64,000 nucleotides of DNA from Phyllobacterium trifolii (GCF_014192095.1 NZ_JACHXN010000012.1:1-64000), one strand, 5' to 3'. Shown: positions 8,695-18,302, numbered from the stretch's first letter. Translations and numbers: made by a program. The notes: generated by a model not told the origin, from the letters alone.

Positions 8695-9313
8695 CTATAT
8701 CCGCGACGGTCAGGCGATCTATGATCGCTCGTTCGCTATCATTCGTTCCGAAGCCGATTTGAAGGGCATTCCAGCCGATCTGGAAAAGCTGGCCGTGCGC
8801 GTCGCCCATGCTTGCGGCATGGTCGATGTGATACAGGATCTGGCGTTTTCCGAGAATGCCGCAGCGGCTGGTCGCAACGCATTACTGAGGGGCGCACCGA
8901 TTTTGTGTGACGCACGTATGGTTGCGGAGGGTGTCACACGGTCGCGTCTGCCGGCCGGAAATAAGGTGATTTGCACGCTAGGAGATCCCTCGGTTGCCAA
9001 ATTGGCGCTCGACATGGGAAATACCCGCTCCGCCGCAGCGTTGGAACTATGGCGCCCAAACCTAGCGGGCGCAGTTGTTGCCTTCGGCAATGCGCCCACT
9101 GCCCTTTTCCGATTGCTCGAAATGATCGACGAAGGTTCTGCGAAACCGGCGCTGATTCTCGGCTTTCCAGTCGGCTTTGTCGGCGCGATGGAATCCAAGG
9201 CGGCGCTTGCCGAGGACAGCCGCGGAATTCCCTATGTCGTCGTGCATGGCCGCCGAGGCGGCAGTGCCATGGCTGCCGCAGCGATCAATGCTCTCGCGTC
9301 GGAGAAAGAATAA
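8687..9313 (+). CDS. cobH: precorrin-8X methylmutase
   Basis: A 208-residue enzyme that moves the C-11 methyl group of precorrin-8X to C-12, giving hydrogenobyrinic acid. His41 in [10 protein letters not shown] occupies the place of the known catalytic histidine (His43 in the Pseudomonas denitrificans enzyme). The Gly-rich tail [18 protein letters not shown] is also typical. ATG 8687 follows a GGGGGG tract and lies inside the end of cobG, a coupled overlap. The stop overlaps the start of cobI by one base (TAATG). Confidence 0.95.
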   Translation: MLDYIRDGQAIYDRSFAIIRSEADLKGIPADLEKLAVRVAHACGMVDVIQDLAFSENAAAAGRNALLRGAPILCDARMVAEGVTRSRLPAGNKVICTLGDPSVAKLALDMGNTRSAAALELWRPNLAGAVVAFGNAPTALFRLLEMIDEGSAKPALILGFPVGFVGAMESKAALAEDSRGIPYVVVHGRRGGSAMAAAAINALASEKE

Positions 9314-10053
9314 TGCCAAAGCCCGGGCGGCTTTTTGGACTGGGCGTTGGTCCCGGCGATCCTGAACTCATTACATTGAAGGCGTTGCGTCTGCTTCAGG
9401 CGGCCCCGGTGGTCGCTTATCATGCAGCCAAAGGCAAGAAGGGTAACGCCTTGGCCATCGTTGAGCGCTATCTTGATGAGAAGCAACTCCTTGTCCCGCT
9501 AATTTATCCAGTTACGACGGAGATACTACCCGCGCATATGAACTACGACGCTATCGTCAGCGATTTCTACGGCGAGATAACCGGGCTTTTGCGCACCCAT
9601 CTCGACGCGGGAACTGATGTCGCGGTTATCGCCGAGGGGGATCCATTCTTCTACGGCTCCTTCATGTACATCCACGACAGACTGGCTGAAGACTACGAAA
9701 CCGAAGTCGTGCCAGGTGTCTGTTCCATCCTGGGCGGAGCCGCCGTGCTTGGTGCACCTCTGGTCTATCGTAATCAGACGCTTACCGTTCTCTCCGGTGT
9801 CCTTTCTGCACAAGATTTGAAGACCCGGCTCGCCGCTACCGAAGCCGCAGCAATCATGAAGCTTGGTAAAAACCTCGCGAAAGTGCGTGGTGTAATCGAC
9901 GATCTTGGCTTGCTCGATCGGGCGCTTTATGTCGAACGAGCAACGATGGAGGCACAACGCATCATTCCACTGGCTGAAGTCGATCCGGAATCCTCGCCCT
10001 ATTTCTCATTGATTCTCGTACCGGGAGAGAAATGGGCGGGTAGCGCCGGATGA
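9313..10053 (+). CDS. cobI: precorrin-2 C20-methyltransferase
   Basis: A 246-residue SAM-dependent tetrapyrrole methylase that adds a methyl group to C-20 of precorrin-2, giving precorrin-3A, the substrate of CobG. The family signature [13 protein letters not shown] is at residues 9-21, and [13 protein letters not shown] and [16 protein letters not shown] follow as the SAM and substrate loops. ATG 9313 overlaps the cobH stop codon by one base and has GGAG about 9 nt upstream. Its stop overlaps the cobJ start by 4 nt, so cobGHIJ form one tightly coupled unit. Confidence 0.95.
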   Translation: MPKPGRLFGLGVGPGDPELITLKALRLLQAAPVVAYHAAKGKKGNALAIVERYLDEKQLLVPLIYPVTTEILPAHMNYDAIVSDFYGEITGLLRTHLDAGTDVAVIAEGDPFFYGSFMYIHDRLAEDYETEVVPGVCSILGGAAVLGAPLVYRNQTLTVLSGVLSAQDLKTRLAATEAAAIMKLGKNLAKVRGVIDDLGLLDRALYVERATMEAQRIIPLAEVDPESSPYFSLILVPGEKWAGSAG

Positions 10054-11495
10054 CATATCCGATAGCCATATTGGTCCTTTCGGCGCTCGGCATGGAAACC
10101 GCATTGCGAATCAAAGCGAGCATGCCGGGAGTAACTATCTATGGGTTGGAAGCCCGCGTCGAAGGCGCCGATATCTCCTACACGAACTTCGGCGAAACAG
10201 TCCGACAGCTCTATGAGAACGGTCATGCAGTCATCGCTCTCTGCGCCGCCGGCATTACTATCCGCTCCCTCGCCCCGGTTCTTGGTGACAAGGGAGCCGA
10301 ACCGCCCGTTCTGGCGGTCGCTGATGATGGCAGTTCCGTTGTTCCCCTCTTGGGTGGCACAACAGGCGTGAACGTTCTTGCCCGGCAGGTTGCAGCTATT
10401 CTCGAGGTCTCACCCGCAATAACAACATCAGGTGAACTCCGGTTCGGCACTTGCCTGCTCAACCCTCCCCTGGGCTTCGAATTGAAAAATCCCGAGGACG
10501 CCAAGATGTTCATTGCTGATTTGCTTGGGGGCAAAACCGTTAGAATAGAGGGGGACGCACCTTGGCTTCAGGACGCCAACCTTCCTCTGGATGACGACGC
10601 GGAACTGCGCATTCTGGTTACGTTGTCGGATGTTGCACCCCAAAAAGGCGATCTGGTTTTTCAGCGCAAGCCGACAGATTTCAAGAGCGCGTCCTCCGCG
10701 GAAGCTACGCTGGCTGACCACAAACGTGGGCGGCTTGCGGTGGTCGGTCTCGGGCCAGGGAACCCCGATTTTATGATTCCGGCGGTCAAACGGGAACTGA
10801 ACAACGCTGACGATGTGCTTGGCTATGAGACCTACGTCCGCATGGCTGGACCTTTCCGCTCAGACCAGACCCTGCATATGACCGACAATCGCGAAGAAAT
10901 GCAGCGCGCGCGACACGCTTTCAAGCTTGCCGCAACGGGCCGGTCCGTCGTGATGGTTTCTTCCGGTGATCCCGGTGTTTTCGCCATGGCTGCTGCAGTG
11001 GTCGAGGCATTGCATGAATCTGCGGACGTCTCCTGGCATGCTGTGGAGTTGGAAATACTGCCCGGGGTTTCCGCTGCGTTGGCGGCAGCCAGCCGTAGTG
11101 GTGCACCACTCGGTCATGACTTCTGTGTTCTTTCGCTTTCCGACAATCTGAAGCCTTGGGAGATCATTGAGAAACGCATTGCATTGGCGGCCGAAGCAGA
11201 CCTTGCAATGGCATTATACAATCCAATCTCAAAGCATCGTCCCTGGCAACTGCCACGCGCCATCGATATCCTGCGCAAGTACCGGAATGTTGATACCCCT
11301 ATCGTCCTTGGTCGAGATATCGGCCGTCCTGCGGAAACCTTGCGTGTCATCGCGCTTGCCGAGCTAACCCCCGATCAGGTGGACATGCGAACGGTGATCA
11401 TTGTCGGATCGTCGCTCACGCGCAGTTTTGAACGCAGGCCCGGCGGCAAATGGGTCTATACGCCCCGCTGGTACGGAACCAAGCCCGAAGGTTGA
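10050..11495 (+). CDS. cobJ: precorrin-3B C17-methyltransferase with N-terminal CbiG-like domain
   Basis: A 481-residue protein in two parts. Residues ~1-215 resemble the N-terminal/central domains of CbiG ([42 protein letters not shown]). Residues ~228-470 form the CobJ methylase ([45 protein letters not shown]), which methylates C-17 and completes ring contraction of precorrin-3B. CbiG belongs to the anaerobic route, where it opens the ring lactone, so its presence beside the aerobic CobG is notable. Such fusions occur in several alphaproteobacteria. Whether the CbiG part is catalytic or structural cannot be told here. Last gene of the cobGHIJ unit. Confidence 0.92.
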   Translation: MTYPIAILVLSALGMETALRIKASMPGVTIYGLEARVEGADISYTNFGETVRQLYENGHAVIALCAAGITIRSLAPVLGDKGAEPPVLAVADDGSSVVPLLGGTTGVNVLARQVAAILEVSPAITTSGELRFGTCLLNPPLGFELKNPEDAKMFIADLLGGKTVRIEGDAPWLQDANLPLDDDAELRILVTLSDVAPQKGDLVFQRKPTDFKSASSAEATLADHKRGRLAVVGLGPGNPDFMIPAVKRELNNADDVLGYETYVRMAGPFRSDQTLHMTDNREEMQRARHAFKLAATGRSVVMVSSGDPGVFAMAAAVVEALHESADVSWHAVELEILPGVSAALAAASRSGAPLGHDFCVLSLSDNLKPWEIIEKRIALAAEADLAMALYNPISKHRPWQLPRAIDILRKYRNVDTPIVLGRDIGRPAETLRVIALAELTPDQVDMRTVIIVGSSLTRSFERRPGGKWVYTPRWYGTKPEG

Positions 11496-11606
11496 ACAGA
11501 AAGTCCATGCCGGAAAAAGGACTGAGCGCTTCGCTTTTGTATCGACGCCGTTCGACGCTGCTCATTATGATCCTCCAAGATCAGATCGCCTGCACCCGGA
11601 GATATC

Positions 11607-12461
11607 ATGCCAGACAAGAATTATGTCCTTACCCTTTCCTGTGAAGATCGACCGGGTATCGTTGCGTCGGTAACGACGGAGCTTGCCGGCATGGACGCGA
11701 ATATTGCCGAGAGCAATCAGTTCTGGGACAGACAGACAAATCGCTTCTTCATGCGCATCGCCTTCACGGCAGCCGAAGGCACAACCAAGGATGATGTCGA
11801 ACGGGCTTTGAAACCCGCCATTCAACGCTTCGACATGAAAACCAGCCTTGTCGACCAATCCAAAAAGCCGAAGATCATCATCATGGTTTCCAAGTTCGAC
11901 CATGCGCTGTTGCATCTGTTCTACCAGATCAAGGTTGGCTGGCTGGACGCCGATGTTGCTGCGATCGTCTCCAACCACGAAGACAGCCGCCGCTTTGCCG
12001 AACATGAAAGTATTCCCTACCACGTCCTGCCGGTCTCCAAGGACAACAAGATCGAGCAAGAAGAGGCGCTGCTCAAGATCGTCAAGGACACCGGCGCTGA
12101 CCTTGTAGTCCTGGCTCGCTATATGCAGGTCCTGTCAGACAATTTGTCTAAACGGTTGTTTGGCAAAGTCATCAATATCCACCATTCGTTCCTGCCGAGC
12201 TTCAAGGGCGCCAAGCCTTATCACCAGGCTTTCGAACGCGGCGTGAAGCTTATTGGCGCGACAGCGCATTATGTGACGCCTGACCTCGATGAGGGTCCCA
12301 TCATCGAGCAAGAGACCGAACGCGTTACCCATGCCATGAGTGCAGAAGATTTCGTTGCTACCGGCCGCGACATCGAAAGCCGCGTGCTGGCGCGGGCAGT
12401 AAAGAAACATCTCGAATCGCGCGTCATGCTCAACGGTCACAAGACGGTAGTATTCGGATAG
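11607..12461 (+). CDS. purU: formyltetrahydrofolate deformylase
   Basis: A 284-residue enzyme that hydrolyses 10-formyl-THF to THF and formate, balancing one-carbon pools and supplying formate. An N-terminal ACT domain (residues ~5-80, YVLTLSCEDRPGIVASV) is followed by a formyl-transferase fold containing the catalytic region NIHHSFLPSFKGAKPY and the loop GATAHYVTPDLDEGPII. The length matches the family (~280). The start is supported by GGAG 6 nt upstream. It stands alone after a 111-bp gap from cobJ, and the next gene is convergent. Confidence 0.95.
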   Translation: MPDKNYVLTLSCEDRPGIVASVTTELAGMDANIAESNQFWDRQTNRFFMRIAFTAAEGTTKDDVERALKPAIQRFDMKTSLVDQSKKPKIIIMVSKFDHALLHLFYQIKVGWLDADVAAIVSNHEDSRRFAEHESIPYHVLPVSKDNKIEQEEALLKIVKDTGADLVVLARYMQVLSDNLSKRLFGKVINIHHSFLPSFKGAKPYHQAFERGVKLIGATAHYVTPDLDEGPIIEQETERVTHAMSAEDFVATGRDIESRVLARAVKKHLESRVMLNGHKTVVFG

Positions 12462-12473
12462 ACGCCCGCGCCT

Positions 12474-13397
12474 TCACTTGGTTGAAAAGTAGTTGTCCAG
12501 ATTGGAAACGACACGGTCGGCCATCGCCTTACGCGTTTCGACCGTGGCGCTGCCCATATGCGGCTGCAACACCACATTATTCAGTGCAAACAGGGCTTCG
12601 GGAGCGTTCGGTTCGTCCACGAACACGTCGAGGCCGGCGCGCCCCAGTTCTCCTGATTGCAAAAGCTCGACCAAGGCGGTTTCATCGACGACGGTGCCGC
12701 GTGCGATATTGACAAAGGTTCCCTCGGGGCCAAGCGCCTGCAGGACGTCGCGCGAAATGACGCCTTTCGTTGCATCCCCGCCGGGCAAGATTGCGATCAC
12801 AGCAGAGCATCTGCGGGCCATTTCTACCAAATCTTGGTAGTGCTCGTAGGAAACATCGTGTTTCTTGTTGCGTGTGTGGTAGACCACCTCGCAACCGAAC
12901 GCGGTCAGCTTTCTTGCGATGACACTGCCAATCCGACCGAGCCCAACCAGTCCGATCTTCTTGCCTTCGATTCCCAAGGCCAGGGGTGGTGTTTCCCCTC
13001 TTGTCCAGCGTCCCTCCCGGACGAAACGATCGTTTGCAACAATGTCGCGGGTAGCAGCCAACAGAAGTGTGATCGCCATATTTGCCGTGTCTTCATTAAG
13101 AACATCCGGCGTATTGGCGATCTTTATCCCCTTGGTCTCCGCGTACGCAATATCGAGTGAATCCGTGCCGACACCAAACGAAGAAACGATCTCGAGTGCA
13201 GGCAGCAAATCGATCATATCCGCCTTGAGGCCAGTGAACGTACTCGTGACCGCCGCGCGAAAGCGTTCTGCATTTTGCTGCAGAAAGCCCAGAGCGTCTG
13301 TTTCCTCATAGAGCTTTTCAATTGTGTATCGCTTCTCCAACTCCTCCGTTAGGTACGGCATGAGAGGGCCAAGCAAGAGGAGAGGTTGTTTTTCCAT
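12474..13397 (-). CDS. D-isomer-specific 2-hydroxyacid dehydrogenase (hydroxypyruvate/glyoxylate reductase-like)
   Basis: A 307-residue NAD(P)H-dependent dehydrogenase. The Rossmann motif is GLVGLGRIGSVIARKL. The catalytic Arg lies in VNIARGTVVDE, the Glu in DVFVDEPNAPE and the His in LQPHMGSAT, so the triad is intact. The fold and length match GhrB/hydroxypyruvate reductases, which reduce 2-keto acids such as glyoxylate or hydroxypyruvate. The exact substrate cannot be read from the sequence. Start 13397 (MEKQPLLL) is chosen because AGGA lies 9 nt upstream; the longer frame to 13466 has a non-conserved N-terminus. It is convergent with purU and divergent from the FMN dehydrogenase. Confidence 0.88.
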   Translation of the reverse strand: MEKQPLLLLGPLMPYLTEELEKRYTIEKLYEETDALGFLQQNAERFRAAVTSTFTGLKADMIDLLPALEIVSSFGVGTDSLDIAYAETKGIKIANTPDVLNEDTANMAITLLLAATRDIVANDRFVREGRWTRGETPPLALGIEGKKIGLVGLGRIGSVIARKLTAFGCEVVYHTRNKKHDVSYEHYQDLVEMARRCSAVIAILPGGDATKGVISRDVLQALGPEGTFVNIARGTVVDETALVELLQSGELGRAGLDVFVDEPNAPEALFALNNVVLQPHMGSATVETRKAMADRVVSNLDNYFSTK

Positions 13398-13576
13398 CAA
13401 ATCGTATCCTGTCGAGTGCTGCCAGACCGAGTTAGGACAATAGCTACACTCGGGCATTAAAGACAAACCATTTGCTTATGAAGTATGCCTTTATCTGTGG
13501 TCATTTCTTGAGTTGGCGCTTGCCTTTTTGGATGCATTGGTGTGAAAACCATCGCACCATTGCTGCGGGACGGAAC

Positions 13577-14779
13577 ATGATAAAGACAGTTGAAATTGCC
13601 GATCTGAAAGAAATCGCCAAGCGGCGCGTACCAAAAATGTTCTTCGACTACGCCGATTCCGGTGCATGGACGGAAAGCACCTATCGCGCGAACGAAGAGG
13701 ATTTCCGCAAGATCCAGTTGCGCCAGCGTGTTGCGGTCGACATAACGGACCGTACCCTCGAAAGCACGATGGTCGGCCAGAAAGTTTCCATGCCTGTCGC
13801 TCTCGCACCAACCGGCTTGACTGGTATGCAGCATGCAAATGGCGAGATGCTGGCGGCCCAGGCGGCCGAAGAATTCGGCGTTCCGTTCACGCTCTCAACA
13901 ATGAGTATCTGTTCAATCGAGGATGTCGCATCGGTTACAACCAAGCCTTTTTGGTTCCAGCTCTATGTAATGCGCGACCGCGACTTCATCTATAATTTGA
14001 TCGACCGTGCCAAAGCTGCCAAGTGCTCGGCTTTGGTTCTGACACTTGATCTCCAGATTCTGGGCCAGCGCCACAAGGATTTGCGTAACGGTCTTTCTGC
14101 CCCCCCGAAGTTTACACCGAAACACATCTGGCAAATGGCTACTCGTCCACAATGGTGTATGGAGATGCTCAGAACCAATCGCCGTACGTTCGGCAATATT
14201 GTCGGCCACGCCAAAGGCGTGGGCGATTTATCATCCCTGTCAGTCTGGACAACTGAACAGTTCGATCCACGCCTCTCCTGGAACGATGTCACCTGGATAA
14301 AGGAACGGTGGGGCGGCAAACTTATAATCAAAGGCATTCTCGATGTCGAAGATGCGAAAATGGCGGCGGCGACTGGAGCCGATGCAATCATCGTATCCAA
14401 TCATGGTGGCCGCCAGCTTGATGGTGCACCCTCGTCCATATCGGTTCTTGCAGATATCGTCGACGCCGTTGGCGACAAGATTGAAGTGCACTTCGACGGC
14501 GGTATCCGATCTGGACAGGATGTGTTGAAGGCGCTCGCCATCGGAGCCAAGGGCACATATATCGGTCGTGCCTTTCTTTATGGTCTGGGTGCCGGCGGAA
14601 AAAAAGGCGTCACTGAGGCATTGGAGATCATCCGCAAGGAGCTCGATATTACGATGGCCCTATGCGGCGAGCGCGACGTCAAGGTTCTCGATCGAAACAA
14701 TCTCTACAAGAGCGGCCTCGAAACAAAACCCCGAATGGCACAAGTGAAGAAGAAGCAAACCCGAGCGGCCGGCGCGTAA
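13577..14779 (+). CDS. lldD: FMN-dependent alpha-hydroxy-acid dehydrogenase (L-lactate dehydrogenase type)
   Basis: A 400-residue member of the FMN-linked L-lactate dehydrogenase/glycolate oxidase family, which oxidises L-2-hydroxyacids and passes electrons to the respiratory chain or O2. Visible signatures are FFDYADSGAWTE at the N-terminus, ALAPTGLTGMQH, LTLDLQILGQRHKDLRNG, and the catalytic histidine loop SNHGGRQLDGAPS, then FDGGIRSGQDVLKALAIGA for phosphate binding. A tail rich in Lys (QVKKKQTRAAG) is unusual. L-lactate is the commonest substrate for members of this length, so the symbol is a family call. It shares a ~180-bp divergent control region with the 2-hydroxyacid dehydrogenase. 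Confidence 0.85.
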   Translation: MIKTVEIADLKEIAKRRVPKMFFDYADSGAWTESTYRANEEDFRKIQLRQRVAVDITDRTLESTMVGQKVSMPVALAPTGLTGMQHANGEMLAAQAAEEFGVPFTLSTMSICSIEDVASVTTKPFWFQLYVMRDRDFIYNLIDRAKAAKCSALVLTLDLQILGQRHKDLRNGLSAPPKFTPKHIWQMATRPQWCMEMLRTNRRTFGNIVGHAKGVGDLSSLSVWTTEQFDPRLSWNDVTWIKERWGGKLIIKGILDVEDAKMAAATGADAIIVSNHGGRQLDGAPSSISVLADIVDAVGDKIEVHFDGGIRSGQDVLKALAIGAKGTYIGRAFLYGLGAGGKKGVTEALEIIRKELDITMALCGERDVKVLDRNNLYKSGLETKPRMAQVKKKQTRAAGA

Positions 14780-14782
14780 GAC

Positions 14783-15844
14783 CTAGAACACACTCTTGAA
14801 GAAGCCAAGACCGGACAGCTGCTTCGAATTTTCGAACTTTACGGAGACATCCGAAGTAAGGTTGTCGAGTCTGCCAGCCGTGATAGCCTCCAGCATCGTC
14901 TTGTAAGCGCGAGAACCCTTAAAGTATTGTCCGCCTTCTATCGCCTTTTTAACGAAGTCTTCCGTTTCACTGAAAAATTTGAAATGCAGGAGTGAGCCGT
15001 AGATGGGAGAAAAGTTGCGGTGGAATGGCCATGGTTTATGGATGCTGATGGTAAATGCGATATCATGTTCCACGTAGAGCAGCGGATATTTCATCAGTTC
15101 ATCGTAGTGTTCGGGATAGTCCAATAACCTGTCTCTTGGCCCTCCCATCATAGACATGGCCGAGCTGGTGCGGAACAGTCTATATCCTTGCCGATCGAAA
15201 GTGTTGGCGATCTCCCAAGGCATGACGCCCAAGGAGCCGTCGAAGACCGCCGACTTGAGAGAGGCCGATGGATAACAATCGATCATCGGTGCCGGGCAGT
15301 GCAGCACCCCCTTTGCTTGCAATCCCGCAATTAGCTCGGGCAACTTTCTTGTCTCGCACTCGTCATAAATAAAATACTCGTCGCAATCGACATTCATGTA
15401 CCAGCGCCTGGTCCCATAAATCCGGACAAGGGCCTCACGCCAAAGATTGCCGCCGTTTGCCTGGCGATACCGGATATTCGAGCCAAAGAGATCGACATCA
15501 TTCTCGTCGAGCAATTTTTCTCGCGTGCCATCCGTCGATTGGTCGTCCACGCACAAGAACCGCGTTATTCCCAATGTTCGGTAGTGCGCGAGGAACGACG
15601 GCAGAAACTGAATGCTATTATGCGTCAGAAAGATGAGCGGTATATCGTTCGGCCCAAGAGACCGGATGTCACCTTTCCTGAGAGGCAATATTTGAACCGG
15701 ATCGTGACGCTTCTTTACATTGAAATTGCGCCAACGCGTGAGCAATGACTGGCTTCGGCTGCTCGGGAACGCAGCTGGACTGTCAGGACGGTATGGAAAG
15801 GGAATTTCCGGTCTTGGAAACAAGAAAGATTGGTGTCGTTTCAA
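14783..15844 (-). CDS. family 2-like glycosyltransferase
   Basis: A 353-residue protein with a GT-A fold of the Glyco_tranf_2_4 type. IFLTHNSIQFLPSFLAHYR and FLCVDDQSTDGTRE form the nucleotide-sugar half, and MNVDCDEYFIYDE holds the DxD metal motif. Such proteins are common in rhizobia and act in surface polysaccharide or glycolipid synthesis; donor and acceptor are unknown. There is no signal peptide or transmembrane segment, so it is probably cytosolic or peripheral at the membrane. It is convergent with lldD (3 bp apart), and two more carbohydrate-type genes follow. The start is the first in-frame ATG; the ~45 N-terminal residues are Pro/Arg-rich and atypical. Confidence 0.75.
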   Translation of the reverse strand: MKRHQSFLFPRPEIPFPYRPDSPAAFPSSRSQSLLTRWRNFNVKKRHDPVQILPLRKGDIRSLGPNDIPLIFLTHNSIQFLPSFLAHYRTLGITRFLCVDDQSTDGTREKLLDENDVDLFGSNIRYRQANGGNLWREALVRIYGTRRWYMNVDCDEYFIYDECETRKLPELIAGLQAKGVLHCPAPMIDCYPSASLKSAVFDGSLGVMPWEIANTFDRQGYRLFRTSSAMSMMGGPRDRLLDYPEHYDELMKYPLLYVEHDIAFTISIHKPWPFHRNFSPIYGSLLHFKFFSETEDFVKKAIEGGQYFKGSRAYKTMLEAITAGRLDNLTSDVSVKFENSKQLSGLGFFKSVF

Positions 15845-16078
15845 CAGGTGGTTCCGCCTTGAACGAGAGTTAGTTCTTTGGTGAGTGTGAACCTAGGAGG
15901 CCGACCGATTAAACTTGCGCGTGTGGAAGGTCAAGTGCAGCCCGATGAGCGCCGGCGCCCGACATTACTGACGTGAAAGCCGGAATGTGCGCCGCAATTT
16001 GGCGGCAATGAGGGGTTTTCCTTTTTTGCATTTGGTTTAAAACCCTACCCTGACTCTCAGAATATAAAGCGAGGCATT

Positions 16079-16780
16079 ATGCAGAATGAACTTGATATTT
16101 ACGTGGGATGGGACTCACGCGAACCGATCGCCTATGAGGTCGCCAAGAGCACAGTATTGAAACATGCGACCATCCCCGTTCGAGTAATTCCGATCAAGTT
16201 GGAAGAGCTTGTGGAAAAAGGCGCGTATACGCGTGACATCGACCCCCTCGCCTCGACTGAGTTCACTTATTCTCGCTTCTTCACACCCTGGCTCGCCGGC
16301 TATAAGGGTTGGGCACTATTCTGTGATTGTGATTTCCTGTTTTTCGGCGATGTGGCGAAACTGCTCGAATACCGGGATGAAACGAAAGCGGTGGTCTGCG
16401 TCAAGCACGACTATACGCCTAAGGAAGGCACGAAGATGGACGGCAAGGTCCAGACCAGCTATCCACGCAAAAACTGGTCATCGTTCATGCTATTCAATTG
16501 TGATCACCCCTCGACACGCCAACTCACCCCAGAACTTATCAATCGGGAGAGTGGTGCCTATCTGCACCGGATGCAATGGGCGCAAGACGACGAAATTGGC
16601 GAGGTTCCGGTTGAATGGAACTGGCTGGAAGGCTGGAACGAAAAGCCAGCGAACGGTTTTCCAAACGCCGTCCACTTCACCAATGGCGGACCCTGGTTCA
16701 AGGATTGGCAAAATGTGGACTATGCCGACGAGTGGCGCGCGGCTGCCACCGCGGTCGATCCGAATTGGAAAACTATCTGA
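16079..16780 (+). CDS. family 8-like glycosyltransferase
   Basis: A 233-residue protein. YVGWDSREPIAYEVAKST begins the nucleotide-sugar-binding fold, and CDCDFLFFGDV carries the D-x-D metal motif. Later His/Trp residues (VHFTNGGPWFKDW) fit the C-terminal metal-binding loop of GT8-like enzymes. It probably transfers a sugar onto a surface glycan; donor and acceptor are unknown. The start is backed by GCGAGG 4 nt upstream. It sits between two leftward genes and ends at a bidirectional terminator. The 234-bp gap upstream holds its promoter and that of the divergent glycosyltransferase. Confidence 0.78.
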   Translation: MQNELDIYVGWDSREPIAYEVAKSTVLKHATIPVRVIPIKLEELVEKGAYTRDIDPLASTEFTYSRFFTPWLAGYKGWALFCDCDFLFFGDVAKLLEYRDETKAVVCVKHDYTPKEGTKMDGKVQTSYPRKNWSSFMLFNCDHPSTRQLTPELINRESGAYLHRMQWAQDDEIGEVPVEWNWLEGWNEKPANGFPNAVHFTNGGPWFKDWQNVDYADEWRAAATAVDPNWKTI

Positions 16781-16805
16781 ATCTCGGATAGTCCGAATCT
16801 GCAAA

Positions 16806-16842
16806 TATAAACCGCGCTGATTTTAGTTACGTGCGGTTTATA
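16806..16842. terminator. bidirectional terminator between convergent genes
   Basis: A 10-bp perfect stem TATAAACCGC (16806-16815) / GCGGTTTATA (16833-16842) with A/T-rich flanks lies in the 65 bp between the GT8-like gene (+) and the next leftward gene, so it can serve both. Confidence 0.55.
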
Positions 16843-16845
16843 CTT

Positions 16846-17616
16846 TTAAGCGCCAAGCGATGCGTCCGCATTTACCGCATTGAATCTGCTCAAAGTATCG
16901 TCTGTCCATAATGGGAGGCCGGAATTTTTAGCGACTTCGTGGTCAGCGGTGTAAATCGGATATCCTCGATCGATGAGAGCCTGCAGTATCTGTTTGTCGG
17001 TACCTGCGTGCAAACGTTTCAGATTAGCATCGTTGTAAACGTGTCCTGACGAATCAGGATTGATCCCACTGATGATCACAACCTTGGCGTCGCTCAGAAT
17101 GGCATAAAAGACTGCAGTGATTCCATTTGAGAATTTCATATTGTCGTCAATTTCGACATTGAGGTCTCCCATGACAGCCTCATACATTGCCATGCGCTTG
17201 AAGCGGTTGATCACCTTTACATGGTCATAAGAATAGTTGAACGCCGCGAGCCCTTGTTTAAGCACGTCCAAGCTTTTAGGCCAGCGTACGACGTAAAGGA
17301 GCCGTGTACGTTTTCCGTCAAGCACCTTGCGAACGTGCAAAGCGTTGGTCGTTTGTCCCTCGACCTGATTGAACTGCATGAAGGTCGCATCCGGAACGTC
17401 AACTCCCCACCTGTCCAGAATGCTTTGCGAACCGTTGACCGTGATCACATGAAACTGCGTGCCGAAACCGGCGGGGATCGTCGAAATGGGTGCCGACCCT
17501 ACGATCACGACTGGTCCCGCGAATTCAACCGGATGCGTGGGCGCACGAGGTCGCAAAATCCTGTAAATCACAGACCGCCTGATTTTGGTCAGGATTTCAA
17601 ACCGAGGCAACCTCAT
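16846..17616 (-). CDS. unrecognised Rossmann-like protein, possibly glycan-related
   Basis: A 256-residue protein I cannot assign. Near the N-terminus the strand-loop PVVIVGSAPIST and VITVNGSQSILDRWGV recall nucleotide-sugar-binding or sialyltransferase-like folds. Later, VVIISGINPDSSGHVYND is a second well-formed strand-loop. There is no clear transmembrane segment; some rhizobial relatives are annotated as membrane-anchored. Start 17616 (MRLPRF) is preferred because GAAAGG lies 9 nt upstream; starts at 17649 and 17661 are possible. Its neighbours are two glycosyltransferases, so a role in surface glycans is a guess by context. Upstream on the same strand is tRNA-Glu. Confidence 0.6.
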   Translation of the reverse strand: MRLPRFEILTKIRRSVIYRILRPRAPTHPVEFAGPVVIVGSAPISTIPAGFGTQFHVITVNGSQSILDRWGVDVPDATFMQFNQVEGQTTNALHVRKVLDGKRTRLLYVVRWPKSLDVLKQGLAAFNYSYDHVKVINRFKRMAMYEAVMGDLNVEIDDNMKFSNGITAVFYAILSDAKVVIISGINPDSSGHVYNDANLKRLHAGTDKQILQALIDRGYPIYTADHEVAKNSGLPLWTDDTLSRFNAVNADASLGA

Positions 17617-17683
17617 AAAGCGCAGCCTTTCACAATGCGGTTTGAACATCCTCGCGCACAAAGGTGATGATATGCGGATATAC

Positions 17684-17758
17684 TGGTACGCCCAAGGGGA
17701 ATCGAACCCCTGTTTGCGCCGTGAGAGGGCGCCGTCCTGACCGCTAGACGATGGGCGC
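17684..17758 (-). tRNA. tRNA-Glu(CTC)
   Basis: On the minus strand a 75-nt cloverleaf with encoded CCA is visible: acceptor GCGCCCA pairing with TGGGCGT (one G-T pair), D-arm CTAGCGGTCAGGAC, anticodon arm GCGCC-CTCTCAC-GGCGC with anticodon CTC, and T-arm GGGGTTCGATTCCCC. It reads GAG codons. It lies between a DUF6476 gene and the unrecognised leftward gene. Confidence 0.95.
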
Positions 17759-17847
17759 GTCGCAGGTAGCTATGAGGGGGTATAATCAAGCGTACGGCAA
17801 AGTGCAATAATGATTTCTCATCAGCTTCCAACTGATCCCTCACCCAA

Positions 17848-18246
17848 TCAATTGCCAGTGGCTTCCGAAATTCGTGCCACCACGCGTTTGGTTGCAATAT
17901 CGTAGAGAAGGATTTGTCGGGTTCCGTCGGCCAATCTCGTTTCCAAAGAAAGAGTATTGTTCGCGAGATTGTGGGAGAGTATCCGCGTCCCTGGATCGAG
18001 GGTTATAGCCTCGCCAGCTAGCGCCGCGCCGAGTGGTTGTCCAGGAGCCTCGGAACGAACCGCCGTAGCCACTTCAGGAACCGGTTGGCTAATCTTGTAG
18101 ACAATGGCGGTCAGCACCGCCATAAGACCGATCACCATGATACCGATGGAAACAGCCAATAGCCGGATCATCTTGCGCCGGACCCGTTCCATTGCCGGAT
18201 CAAGGGGCTGTTCGTCCCCATCGATGTCCGGGTTGATGTTGGCCAT
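17848..18246 (-). CDS. DUF6476-type single-pass membrane protein
   Basis: A 132-residue conserved hypothetical. Residues ~1-25 are acidic and cytosolic, a single transmembrane helix follows at ~28-52 (LLAVSIGIMVIGLMAVLTAIV), and the rest is a small periplasmic domain ending in RQILLYDIATKRVVARI. This matches the alphaproteobacterial DUF6476 family, whose function is unknown to me. Start 18246 (MANINPDID) is used; a frame to 18270 adds eight unlikely residues. It is divergent from rluD, an arrangement I believe is frequent in related genomes. Confidence 0.75.
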   Translation of the reverse strand: MANINPDIDGDEQPLDPAMERVRRKMIRLLAVSIGIMVIGLMAVLTAIVYKISQPVPEVATAVRSEAPGQPLGAALAGEAITLDPGTRILSHNLANNTLSLETRLADGTRQILLYDIATKRVVARISEATGN

Positions 18247-18302
18247 ATATAGTGTTCTCCGAGGTTTCAAACCAAGCCTCCTGTAACGAAGGGACCGAGG
18301 TT

